From Urechis unicinctus (lineage: Eukaryota > Annelida > Polychaeta > Xenopneusta > Urechidae): a stretch of 64,000 bases of DNA. The notes under the pieces were generated by a model. That model did not search any database. It saw nothing but the letters and a program-made list of their open reading frames with translations, and had not been told where the DNA came from. The position numbers and the translations under genes are program-made. Below, piece after piece: positions 20,889-32,600 of this stretch. The stretch covers positions 48,282,684 through 48,346,683 of the forward strand of contig CM067346.1 of NCBI GenBank assembly GCA_034190875.2, given 5' to 3'. Each line of letters opens with the position of its first letter. Position 1 is the stretch's first letter.

Positions 20889-22726
20889 TCACATCTCATC
20901 CATATCTTCATCCTCAAACCCAAGCTCGGGGAAATCTCCAATGGTCACTTGGTTAGGTTTGACAAAGCCTCCAAACTTTGGTGGACATTGGAAATAGCGC
21001 TTGCCTTGAACACTGAAACAAAGAGCCAAACATAAGCTTGCATGCTTCAGAAATGTAACCCAAATAGCCCGTGTTGACATTATATTATTTAAGAGCAGAA
21101 AAACTATTCTATCTCTAATTATAACATTACATCATTGATATATTACAACAAGTTAAGATATTCAGTGAAAGAAACAATGGCTAACAAACCTGCCATCATT
21201 TTTCCCCAGTGGTTCATCATATTGTACACCTACCCAGTACCCAGGTTTAAAGTCTGTCAGACCTGAAATGATACCATAATTTTTAACACAAATAGCAGGC
21301 AAAGCTCATTTCTGTCTGATATTGATACAATAAATCATTGATCAGAGATGTTATCCGAGTACATACCTACATACTTGACACAGCCTCGCTTATTGGGCTG
21401 CCCAACAACATTGACTTCACATCTACAAAACCACACCAATCAGGCAAATATCTCAGATGACTTTTTAAAAGTATACCTAGCAGGTTAATCTGAATCAGAT
21501 GTTTATTCCATAGATGTTTACAGTATAAAAAAACTTGTCTTTAAATATCTCAAACATGGATTTTTTCAAGCAATTCTGGAGGGAAATAAGCACAACTGCA
21601 TCATAAAATATTATTACGGGCAGCGATGTCACATTTTCAGATGTAGCATGCACCAATTGATATATCGCATGAACCCCTATATTGTACCTGCTATCTAAAG
21701 TTAAACTTTCTGCCATTTTTTTTTCCTCCTTTTCTTTCTGTTCCTTTTCCTCTTCTAATTTTTTTCTCTCCTCAGGGTCGACTTCTTGGAACTGACCCAT
21801 CTTCATTCTCTGTTTGAATGCTCGTACTGAATCTACTTGGTCGATTCACACACAAGAAACTGTGACAGTAAGTACACTTTATAACCCCACTAACAACATG
21901 TCTTTATAATAAAAACCGTTTAAATCTAAATACAAAATAAACCCTATCGAAGTATAAAATATGTGATTATTTCAGGTAAATGAAATAAGGTGTTATTGAA
22001 GCTTGAATATCCCAACTTATTAGCACTGCAAAAAATCTACTTACATTTTCAACAGCATTACTCGTCTGTAATCTCAATTCATCCACCATGACACACCCCA
22101 TTATCTTAATATTTCACCCAAACCACTCAATTATTGATAAGCACGATACATTGCTGCCTTAGGAATAATGTCAATAACTCTCCAAAACAAGTCCCAGGTT
22201 CTCCAGGTTTTGTAAAAGAGTATGTTAAATGAAAAAAAAAAGCATTTCCAAGCCCATATCCCACCCCCACCATTGGAATCACAGTGATATGGCTATCTTG
22301 CAGAACATTCAACCCGTGGCTGATTATACCTGTCCGCTTGGAATATTCCTCTTGGCTGATCTCAAACTTCTCAACTTTGCTTACATCTTCAAATTCTCCT
22401 GCTTGGCCACTGGTATCGACAGCCTGATCAGATTGGAACACTATGTCAATTGATATGGATCAAACAAATATAAGAACACATTGTACAGAGACATTTAAAA
22501 GACACAACTCTCAGCACTAGATTGTCTGTTCCTTGATATAAATGAGTGAAGTACTTACATGTATTCTCATCCCATCATCAATTTGATAGGAGCCTAGTAG
22601 GGCATTATCGTTATCAAGTTGACAAACTAAACGATCATCTTTATCATATACTTCCAACTTCATACGTGCAGTAGCTCCTGTAAGTAGCTCCAACTTGCCC
22701 TGAAATGTCATTCCAACGATTAAAAT
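20889..22726 (-). CDS. TBCB: Tubulin-folding cofactor B (TBCB), N-terminus missing
   Basis: Six minus-strand exons join in phase: 22,726-22,559; 22,423-22,330; 21,835-21,688; 21,422-21,367; 21,262-21,190; 21,012-20,889. They encode about 220 residues of a roughly 245-residue protein. Order of parts: the ubiquitin-like domain ([26 protein letters not shown]), a linker with [20 protein letters not shown], a charged coiled coil ([20 protein letters not shown]), a CAP-Gly domain ([32 protein letters not shown]), and the acidic tail ending DEDMDEM. The protein acts in the cytosol with cofactor E to bind alpha-tubulin and, in part, to disassemble the heterodimer; the C-terminal acidic/Met end is typical. 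The first roughly 20 codons were not found. Exon 22,559 could instead start at 22,699 (alternative acceptor). Confidence 0.95.
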
Positions 22727-23595
22727 CTAAAAAAAATGAAGTGAGATACTAAGGCTATTTATCCTGTCTGTGTACACATGGAGATATATTTATATATCAA
22801 CCTACCCAGAAGGAATTTACAAGCTTGAATACAGTGGAGACAGAATCAGTGTGGCAATGCAATGAAACATGATTTACTGTACATTCACCTACAGGTAAGT
22901 TCGTATATTGATTACAAAGCGAATTCTGGAAATGATTAAGCTTTCAATGGGTTTATTAGTGTGTAGCATGACTAGTTTTTTGGACACAGGAACATCTACG
23001 TAGACGTCCTGTAGGGCTAGCATAGCCACTGTCGGATTGGTGCATATATTTCGAGCTATCTTCCCTTCTCATCAATGTTATGTATTTACATATCTATATG
23101 GTTCAAGAATTGGGATGAATATCTCTCAATCAAAATTATTATGGTAATCCACCGTCACGTGATTATCACGCAATTGTCACATAAACTTTGAGAATCGCTT
23201 TTGTTCACATCAACCTCCATCTAGGAAATATGAAGTCACATCACGCAGTTTCAGTTTTATTCGCCATGTTGCTGCCAGTATCCAGAAGTGTTATTTTTTT
23301 TTAAATGTCAAGGCAATAAAGTTGAATATATACTCCCCCAGTAAGGTAGGTATTGCCAAATGATAATCGAGTATGATTTTTACATAGCTTTGGCTTCCAT
23401 CACAGGACGTTATTTAAAAGAATAAGGATGGGTAGCTCCGGTGTAATGGTAACATGAGTTTATACCGTCACGAAGAGTTCGTCAAACACAGTCGGCAAGT
23501 TCTCGTTTGGGTTGAAGGACTACTCTGCGTACCTAGAAAATAACATATATCAAGAGCCTTTACAAAAAATAGACTTTGCGCGCCAAAAAACTTAC

Positions 23596-23700
23596 CACCA
23601 CTCGACGCTATTCTTCAATAAATGGCATCGATAGTTCGTTTCCTAACAAATCGCGATACGATGTCTGCCATTTTGGAAACAATTAATTCTCGCGATTTCC
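23596..23700 (-). promoter_or_regulatory. Candidate TBCB promoter and noncoding first exon
   Basis: On the minus strand a TCTCGCGA-type motif (complement near 23,688-23,695) precedes CCAAAATGGC, a YY1-like site at about 23,666-23,675. An excellent donor, GTAAGT, follows after 23,596. The ATG inside the YY1-like motif opens an 18-codon frame that is not TBCB. I read this as a possible 5' UTR exon with a short upstream frame. The distance to the first identified coding exon is about 870 bases. Confidence 0.3.
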
Positions 23701-23720
23701 CGCATTGCCTTAGCATCCCA

Positions 23721-23940
23721 AGTGGGGGGCACTTACCCTAACTCGGATAGGGGTGTGCCGCGGGACCTCGAAAACCTGTACCCGTTGTACTCGTTGAGAA
23801 TGAGAAAAAGTATACTCCATCGTACAAGGTATTATGCGAATGTCTAACCCGTCGTAAAAGTCGAGATGTTGAAAAAACCACCCCCTTCGTGCGGCACATG
23901 TATACTATATCTTTACACTTAAGTGCCCCCCCCCCCCCCG
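23721..23940. mobile_element. MITE-like element, family C compact copy
   Basis: The left end AGTGGGGGGCACTTACCC (23,721-23,738) and right end TACACTTAAGTGCCCCCCCC (about 23,914-23,933) share an inverted GGGGGGCACTTA. The interior includes GACCTCGAAAACC, CCGTTGTACTCGTTGAGAAT and CATCGTACAAGGTATTAT, all also found in the long copy at 17,341-17,910. It has no coding capacity. The size (about 220 bp) and inverted ends fit a miniature inverted-repeat element. A target duplication is not clear, because the ends are homopolymer-rich. Confidence 0.6.
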
Positions 23941-24131
23941 CGCAATGCATGTGGTGAACTTGCTTCCCAAATCGATCGAACTGTTGCTGTGTTTCGGACT
24001 TTTTACCGCTTCCCAAATTAATCGAACATTAAATAATTACCATAGGGAATGAAATCCCCCGCCGAAAGGGATAAAATTGTCAGTCCACCCGTAAAACATT
24101 ATTGCATTCTATAACTCATCACTTTGGTCCC

Positions 24132-24220
24132 AAGTGGGGGGGCACTTACCCTAACTCGGATAGGGGTGTGCCGGGGGACCTCGAAATCCCGTACCCGTTG
24201 AACTCGTTGAGAATGATGTT
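24132..24220. repeat. Truncated left end of repeat family C
   Basis: The first roughly 85 bases of the 23,721 element recur here almost unchanged: AGTGGGGGGGCACTTACCCT, CTCGGATAGGGGTGTGCCG, GACCTCGAAATCCCGTACCC, GTTGAACTCGTTGAGAATGA. The copy then stops. The two lie in the same orientation 410 bases apart. Confidence 0.85.
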
Positions 24221-24666
24221 TGGTGTTTGGTAGTTGTCTGAATCGATCTCAATTATTTTTCATTGCGTCGTTTTCTGAGAAAGTAAGACGCCTACTGACG
24301 TCTTGTAGGGCTACATAACCAGCAAGAACATAGCAAGAACGAACATTCTAGGACACGAAGATGCGTCATCGTCGGCAAGAAGTAAAACCACCTATTATCG
24401 CTCGATTTGTTACCGAATTGACGGATACCTCAGTGAGCATACCTTTAAGGCTGCGATTGTTAAGTCCTTCTGAAACCTTCTTTCTGACCCGAATGAACTT
24501 ATCGTGCTAGTGACAGTCACTGACAGGACCGGATTGGTAATGACTTGATATTCCATTTTGTGCAATGTGACTATTTCCAGAAAAAATATGGTAAGCTTAA
24601 GACAAAATATTTCTAATATCCCTCAATGTGATGAATATGAGTCTATGTATTATGCGCAATTAAAAT

Positions 24667-24667
<1 letters not shown>

Positions 24668-24727
<60 letters not shown>

Positions 24728-24740
24728 GTCGTCGTCGTCG
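24668..24740. repeat. (ATC)n/(GTC)n microsatellite
   Basis: About 20 perfect ATC triplets are followed by five GTC triplets. On the minus strand it reads as a run of aspartate codons in a spurious frame. It is a simple repeat. Confidence 0.97.
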
Positions 24741-25781
24741 TAGAATCCAGACCGTGCTTTGCTCAGTCGCTCTTTACCACTTGTTCCCATGTCTTCTTTG
24801 GTCTGCCGAGTCTCTCCTGCGACATCACCTCGAACCTGCATACTCGGGCGATCCAGCCGTCATATGGCTACACGTTGTAGCCTTACCATCCAGCCTAGTC
24901 TACCCTCTCCTTCAATTTGTTTATTTTGATGTTTTATATGCTGATATGCTATAAATTTTTCAGTCACTTTATCTCGAGAACTTCTGAAGGAATCGGTTGA
25001 TATAGTTTGGACACAATTGCGTTCCCCAAAAATATATAGTAGTCTTGTTCAATGCCAGTGGAATACAATAAAATCATGAAATAATAATAAGAATAGGTGA
25101 CCCTTCTTGAGTTTTTCCCCGGTAATATCTTCGTTCAATAATGAGTTTATTTAGCCATTTGAACAGGGAATTTTTAATTCAATCGTGGCATCATTATGAT
25201 ACCCACGCATTATTCTACGTTATTGTGATTGTGCGTCGTTGCAAAATTTGCTCCAAAGGCATTGGCTTATATAATGTTGACGATGTTGATTACCTAAAGT
25301 TACCTGCTAACATACCCAAGACACATTAGACGCAGTTGGTGAAGATATATATACTCGAAACTTCTTCAGTAAATTTACGATATTAACTCCCCATTTCGCC
25401 AAAATTTGTTTATATCATTATGTGACATTAATGTATGTTTCCAAGAAAAACAGAGTCTTCCATTATTTTACACTGAGAATACCACAATGCATATAACAAC
25501 TTATCGCCGGTTGTTGCACATGATTATCTAGTTCTCAGCGTCGACCATTCGTGTTGCGAGTTTGATATTTTATGATGACATGAATAAGATATACGTCACA
25601 ATATGAAAAAGCTTGTCATGTGTATTGCTGTATCCACACATATAGACACTTTAACTAATTTTACCCAGAAGATGCCACATATTGACAAAAGCAAAATAAA
25701 ACAACGCTTGTGAGTAATGAAATATATTTCCAACCATACATGAGTCACAGAATCCCCTATCGGAGAAGATTAGAACCACAA

Positions 25782-25794
25782 AAGATGGCCGACT
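25782..25794 (+). promoter_or_regulatory. YY1-like motif overlapping the BIRC6 start codon
   Basis: AAGATGGCCGACT around the initiator ATG matches the YY1 consensus (AAGATGGCGGC) that in many animal housekeeping genes sits just downstream of the transcription start and overlaps the ATG. It also gives a strong Kozak context (A at -3, G at +4), which supports choosing this ATG over others upstream. Confidence 0.5.
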
Positions 25795-26626
25795 CTTCGG
25801 AGTGGTTTGTCGGTGAGGATGGTTGTTTATCTCTTGGACAACAGTCTGAGGTGGTAACCTACCATCCGAATTTAAATGCCATCTTAGTAACAACCAAGGA
25901 GCCTGCTTTAAGAGTATTGGACGTTACATCTGGATCTTTGTTACAAACATCTAATTTATCAGGTCTGCCATGCTTTCGTATGACACTTTCTTAAAATTTG
26001 CTTGTCAGACTGTTCATCGAAATCTGCCGTAGTAAACACCATTGGGTCAATAGTAAATTGTTCTTTAAGTTTCTCCTATCTGCATTGTGTCATTTATTAC
26101 AAAAGCCTCATTCAAGTTGCTTAATTTTTATAATATTACGGAAGCGTCTGGGCAAATTGGATTGTCATAAGTGACAACACGAAACCTTTCACAATCGATC
26201 TTGTTATGTTTTGTCAGCAATGCAAGTTTCTGTTTTCTGATTAGATACTCCCACCATCCCTTTACATCTATTTCAGAATATATGTAATTTTATGAGAATT
26301 TGGCTTAGTGTAATTCCCGGATAACTTGATAGAAAGCGGTGAAACATGTCCAGGCATATGGCTTGTGTCTAGCTCCATTAATTATTGAATGGGTATATTA
26401 TGAATGCAGCAGGATTCTAATAGCATAGTTGTGTTTTATTTCAGCTGGAGATGCTAAGCATATAGATATAAGGTACTTGCCAAACCAAGATAGGGTTTTG
26501 TTCAGCAGCAACAATGCAGTCAGTGTACGGAAAGATTTCAATGGAATACTTTTGCTGGATACCGCACTGCAGGTGCCAGTCAGTCGAACAGAAGATACTG
26601 TTACAGTGGAACTCCCTCTACCAGAG
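25785..26626 (+). CDS. BIRC6: BIRC6 exons 1-2: start of N-terminal propeller
   Basis: Exons 25,785-25,962 and 26,445-26,626 (residues 1-120). They encode [18 protein letters not shown], then [20 protein letters not shown] and [19 protein letters not shown], the first blades of the propeller as known in the family. The start is chosen because of its Kozak/YY1 context and because homologues begin shortly before SEWLV. The exon 1 donor GTCTGC is weak. The next intron (26,627-30,234) is the longest of the gene and hosts a transposon. Confidence 0.93.
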
Positions 26627-29600
26627 GTAAACTTATTGATTACATTCAATCTGTGTTTGCTGTAGCGTATCTCATAGCTTATCATGTATTTCTGAGTTGT
26701 TCTGACCGGAAGTGGTACGTAGGTTTTTAGGTTATATATCCCACTGATATATTATCGATGTTGGCACCTTGATTTCAATCACCAATTCTGCACCATTCTA
26801 TTCTTTCACCTTCTTTTTGCTTGCCATTTTAAAGTGACACTAAACATCATATCACATAATATTGCATTGCATTAAGAATGCAATTATTGAATAACTTTGG
26901 GAAGGCGAGAGTGAGTTGAGGGATATAATTGGTTATGACAAGGAAAGACCGATCTGGATGTGGTAGTAGATAATATTCATACAAATTTCAATGATAGTGT
27001 ATATTATTCATACAAATCTGTATAAGATGGTAGATAACTACTACACAGGACTTTGCCCCTGATAAAAATGTCAATGACATCCTCATCAATAATCTAACCA
27101 GATATAGCTGCAACACTCAGCTGACTCAATGTCAAGGCCACAAATATATCCAATTACCTCACTAGGAAGAATCCAGATGTAATGTCACCTTCTGTTGTAG
27201 GACTCATTTGTAAATGTATTTGGCAACATTTGCTATGGCAGTTCATAATTGTATATAACTGTTGTATGCATCATAAATGTAGTCCTAAAATTGGTGCTTT
27301 CTATATATAGAACCCAGTACCAGTATATGAATAGTCAGTATGTTTCAACCCATATTGTGACAAACCTGATCTCATGAGGGCTGTAGTTCTGAATATATAC
27401 TTAGGAATGTGCATTAAAATATAAAGTTGGTAGTTTAAACTAATATAAGAGATTAATTGCAATGGTTTGAAGGATTGAAAATGTGGTCTGTTGTTTTAAA
27501 CATAACTCAGATTGATCCAGGTCGTTTGCCAGTTATCTTTATGGGCAGGGTCTTTGTATGTCGATTTGGACGGGCTGGAATTGTTCCCTCAAGACCGTCC
27601 ACTTGCCAACCCGTCCGCACCTCCCAGGCACTTTTTATGACGCATGGCGTTTAATCAGCGTCGTAATACTTCAACGATGGTGAATGAGAGTGATGTCCAG
27701 CTTTGTCTCCTCGCAAAACAAGGTCCCAGTTCCTGTCGATTTTATACCCTCCAGGGCTCTCGGGAACCCGAGGTTCCGGGTCCCTGACCCGCGATTCTTG
27801 CAGTGGACCCGCGTCAATACGGCCTGCGGGTCCCGTGGACGCGCGAGAATTGTGATGCCGTGCATCCATTAAGCAAAGCTACAAATTTGCGAGATCGTTA
27901 ATTGGCCCACCTGCAAGTGAAATGAAAACTCGAAAGTCGTCGCCCAACTGGCGAGTGCAAGTTGAAACTACCGACTAAAATAAGTTGCGTCTCCTGACTT
28001 GTTTGAATAAATAGAGCACGCTGATAAGCTCACTCAGCGCCCACCAGGTCAACGCAGCGGTGACAGCTTTTCCCGCCAAGAAATGCGCTACAACGTACGG
28101 GTGTTACGCTTTCTTAAATCAGCGAAAATAAGCGAATTCAATCATTGGTCTAGATGATAGTGATGAGAAGGTTTGGTTTCAGAGTATTGACATTATCTGC
28201 CGAAAGATGTTCTATTGGGAAGAGATATGCAGATAGAATCATTTGCACAGCCTGTTTTACCAACTGAGCTTCACCCAGTTAGCTTGTTACCATGGCAGCG
28301 CTGCGCTAGAATAACTCAGTTTAAGGACATTAAAGGGTGATCATGCGTTTCGCTTAGCGTCAAGATTTATTCTGAGCTGCTTCATGAACTTCTCCATACA
28401 AATGTCACAAAATCTCGCAAACGTGCCTCTGTGTCAGAAAAAGTGCTGGAGATACTGATGCGCATCAAGATTGAGGGTCCAGCTGTTCAGGACTTCGACT
28501 GTCAGAAAGCAGCTATGAACGTTATTGCTGATAAACGAATTAATATGCATGCAATGTTTGTACATAGGCGTTTGTGGTGTTGTGTTCAGTTATCAAAAAA
28601 CATCCATTTGGACCCTCAAGTTTCTTGTGGACCCCCGAAATGTGTTGGGGACCCTTGGGAATTTTAACCTGAGGGTCCTGGACCCTTGATAATTTTTGGC
28701 TAGCGAGAGCCCTGCCTTCTCTTAAATGATACACGATATGTACGAGGTTTGTAAGAATCATGACAACTAGAAGGGTGGCAGACATTGTGCACGGTCGATT
28801 GGAGCATCATTCTGAAATGTCTGCCTCACAGTATCACTTTTGTCATGATAAACTTTTGGTCTGCACTGTTCGTGCATGAAGCTCACCAATTGCAATTTGG
28901 TAAAATATCATATCAACACTGAGTCTTTGACTAAGCTTTTTTTTTTTTTTTTGCTGAACGTGTCAAACGATATTGCAGCGATCGCTCATAGGCTTGTGCC
29001 AGCACAAGTGAACGTCACAAACTGTCCAGTCGTGATAAGGGTGTTGTCAAAGGAAAGCACTGTGGTGTTAACTGTCGTGGGGTGGGGTGGTTATGCGGTC
29101 GGGTCGAGGGCTGTTCGGAGGTGGAGTGTTGACTGTACGCTCAGCGTGATGATAGGGTTACTAGTGGACAGCCTGATGGCTCAGGGTTGGTTGGAGAAGG
29201 GGGTGAACGGGCAGGATGTAAATCCTGAAAATGTTACCGGCCCTGACAAAAATGCAATGATGCGTGATAAGATTTGCAAAATATGCTTTGTAATTCATAA
29301 CTGCACATGTGCTGCACAAAAGTATTTATGCGACATTTTATGAATTATAATGCTAACTAATGCCTTTAGTTATTTTAATTTATCATCAAATGCCCACAAC
29401 AGTATTAAGTACAGCAATTTCTACTGTTTAAAATAATTTTAAGAAACGACGCGCGAACTGCCTCACGAATTAAATGTTATTAAGTTGTGCCCAACTCCAC
29501 ACACGCTTTATGCTCTTCCGTATCTTCAATAGCAGGCCACCATATGCTCCTGTAAAAAAAAATCTTGTTTGCTTGACAATACAAAATCACTCATTTCATG

Positions 29601-32600
29601 ATCACAAGTAAAGCTAGTGCCGATACACAGTTTTGATGAGCTGTATGGTGTCATCATGTTTGTTCCATTAGAAGCTTGCTGTTTGGCTTTCCAGATGATC
29701 CCTTCAGTTCGCAGATATGCTCATTACCTGCGTTTCTCTGATTACACCAGCTTTGTTGAATTGGTTTATATTTGGTACTGAATCGTTCAATGCAGACACC
29801 ATTAAAATGATTACCATCCATAAAAGTTTAATCATTTTTTTGTGGCACAAATAGAACAGTTGTCTTTATTGTAAAGTGTTTTAAGCCTTTTATGACTTGT
29901 TGATTTCATGCCCCACACCAGACAAGCCCACATTGAGAGCAGTGTGGTCTCTTTGATAAGGCTCGCTCTGCAGCAATCATCAAAAAATGACCCTCTAGCC
30001 GGACGAGCAGTTACACTAAATTCCACCCCTGATTCAGTTGTCATTTTGGGGGTTCTAGCATCCAGTCAGTTATCATTTTGGAGTCCTCCTGATTTGAAAC
30101 CTGTTGTCATATCAGTTATCATTCCGAGGTCTTCCTTAATTAACATTGAATCATTTTGGGTCCTTTCTGTCAGCCAGTAAGCTATTTACAGGTGCTGTAC
30201 AATTCGTTAAGCTTAGTAATGTGTGGTGTTGCAGGCCAATCAGCTGCTGAAGTGTATGATGAGTGCTGAGTTGTCTGGCGTGGACTATGTGGAAGATGTC
30301 ATCAGAGAGCTGGAGAAAGATGTTGAGCGCGCACAGCAGGCGGCCAAGGTCAACCACAAAGTAGCCAAGGTAAGGGATTTCGTGACACCTTTAACAAACA
30401 AGGAGATATTTATATCAGGGAAAAGTGAAAATGAAACCAGCATTCAGGGGTTTGAACTCATTGAAAACATAGTCCAACAGGTGCAAACATATTATGGAGT
30501 TATGCTAAAGCAGTGTTTTTTTCGCTTGCTGAATTCTATCAGCCAGCTGTCTGGTAGTATGTTAGTTAATAAGAATATGTTATGCCTCTCATACATATAC
30601 ATATATGTGAGTGCTTTTCCTCTTCCAGTGGGCCAGTGTGTGCATCACCCTCTCCCACTGTGCCATCAAAACTGTATGCAGCGGCCTTGTACAGGAACTA
30701 AAGCTGCAAGAACTCAAACGCCTCCATCAGAATGTACCAGGTCTCTCTGTTGCCTCAGCGGTGGCTGATCGTCTCAACTACCTGCTGACTACAGGGGGCG
30801 CCGGTGGTGGGGGTCAGGGGATGGAGGCTGGGGCTCCTGTGGAAAGGAGTCTCATGTATAGTGAGGCGGCCCGTTTGGATACCTTCATTAAGTGGCCTCA
30901 TATGGATTACAAGTGAGCATCTTTCAATGTGCATTTAAAGGTGTATCAGTTATTTCTTGTCCTTGTTCTGGTTAGCTCAGGATATTCAACGGTGAATATA
31001 TCTAGGGAGCAGAATTCAGTAACAGAAGCCCTGCCAGTTTCACATTCAGTATTTGTACAGGATTAGCCAAACATATCAGCAGTTGTAGTCTTTTTTACAC
31101 TTAATGTTTTTCCCCATCTCAGAGGCAGCTTCATGGGGTTTTTTTTTTCCCATTCTAGTATTGGTTAATGTAGCTAAGACCAGTTTTCATACAATATAAT
31201 TGTCCATCGCTAAGACAACCTGTGTGTTTTCTTACCTTTTTTGTGTTGATATGTGTGAATTCTTTAATATGATAGTATTGATATATTATTTAAGGAAATA
31301 TTAGAGCCATTGGTTCTATGCATTATATGTGCTGTACGGCTCTGTGTTGTAGGTGGGCATTACCCGAGCCAATGGCCCAGGCCGGATTCTACCACCAGCC
31401 CAGCTCCACTGGTGATGACCGAGCCATGTGCTTCACATGTAATGTCTGCCTTGTGTGCTGGGAGCCTACTGATGAACCATGGTCTGTGCAATCCCAGATT
31501 AGTGCTTTTATGTATTCACTATTCTGAAAATATGTTTCTGGGTACATTTATTGAAATTGGATATTGTTTATTGTCGGGTGACTAGTTTTTCAATCGTGGT
31601 ATTTATGTCCATATTATCATATGATATTCTACATCAAAACAATCCCTTAGCCTTGATATTCAGTGGTACTGTAGTTTTTCTCAGCTTTTACGATGAAGAG
31701 TTTACATTGTGGTGTTGCATGATCAGGTCTGAACACGAGCGCCACTCTCCCAACTGCCCGTTTGTGAAGGGGGAATACACACAGAATGTACCCATGTCAG
31801 GTAGGCATCCAGCTGTTGTCTCGGTGGTAATATAATTACCGGTAATGGTAAAACCTGTCAGGACTAAATTCATAACCTGCTGTTGGATTTGGTATGCGAG
31901 GCACTTTCAATCACCCATTCTTGATTTATTCTTTACTACTTCACGTACATAAATTGTGAGTGAAATTCAGCCATTGTTTTATCTTCCTTTTCTAAGAGGA
32001 GTTATAGTTTCATTGTATCTGTTTTGCCATATTTTTATATTGGTGTGTTTCAGTGACCTATGCCACAGAGCCCGGTCATTCTCACGGGGAGAGTCGCGGA
32101 CAGGTCAGTCACTTTATCTGATTGATGTTAGCTTGAGGTTAATGTTTAATAAATGGCTTAGTGCTGCCCCCAACATGATGCTAAGTCATAACATCTCTCG
32201 GCCGATGGTTTCTTGTATCTCTCTGCTAAACCACATCTTTCCCTTGATATCAAGATATTGAATGCAACATGAACCTATTTGAACTAATGTACAATTAATC
32301 AAAAATGAATGGTGAATATTTTCTCATTATGTTAGACTGATATTTGTTCAAAGATTGATATCAAAGCTGTTTGTGGTGTGTCAGATTGAGTGTGTGAGTA
32401 CCACATCCAGCAAGGACATCTTTGCCACATCAGGGCTACATGGTAACGTGGTGGTGTGGAACATGGGCAAGCGCTTGGTCAGTCAGGCCCAGTTCAATAT
32501 TGACCCCTGGGATGCTGTGGTTGCTTCTGCTATAGGGACACACTGGACGGCATACAGTGATGGCAGCATACAGCCAGCTACCAGCAACTCTCCACATACC

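Larger units (their letters stand above)
22727..25784. other. Intergenic region between the TBCB and BIRC6 5' ends
   Basis: Shared divergent upstream region of the minus-strand TBCB and plus-strand BIRC6. It contains the family C repeat copies (23,721-23,940 and 24,132-24,220), the ATC microsatellite (24,668-24,740), and two copies of a GACGTC(C/T)TGTAGGGCTA motif (about 23,003 and 24,298). Some of the 22,727-23,700 part must hold the missing TBCB first exon. No TATA box is obvious for either gene. Confidence 0.5.
26627..30234 (+). other. BIRC6 intron 2, 3.6 kb
   Basis: Long intron without host coding sequence. It contains the hAT-derived element (27,752-28,714), a T18 run (about 28,939-28,956), and a 155-codon chance-like frame at 28,876-29,343. 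Near its 3' end (30,035-30,170) there are about three imperfect repeats of a motif around TCAGTTATCATTTTGGAGTC. A TTTTTT-rich stretch precedes the latter. Confidence 0.7.

Noticed and set aside
23669-23671. ATG in the candidate 5' exon at 23.6 kb as the TBCB start
   Set aside because: It opens only an 18-codon frame that does not resemble TBCB. It is better seen as a YY1-like motif or an upstream frame.
24650-24841. Minus-strand frame with a long aspartate run
   Set aside because: It is the ATC/GTC microsatellite read as codons and has no other protein features.
28876-29343. 155-codon frame in BIRC6 intron 2 ending with [11 protein letters not shown], superficially like the start of an IAP RING finger
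   Set aside because: Only about ten residues resemble a RING, the remaining Cys/His ligands do not follow with the right spacing, and the frame starts across a T-homopolymer.
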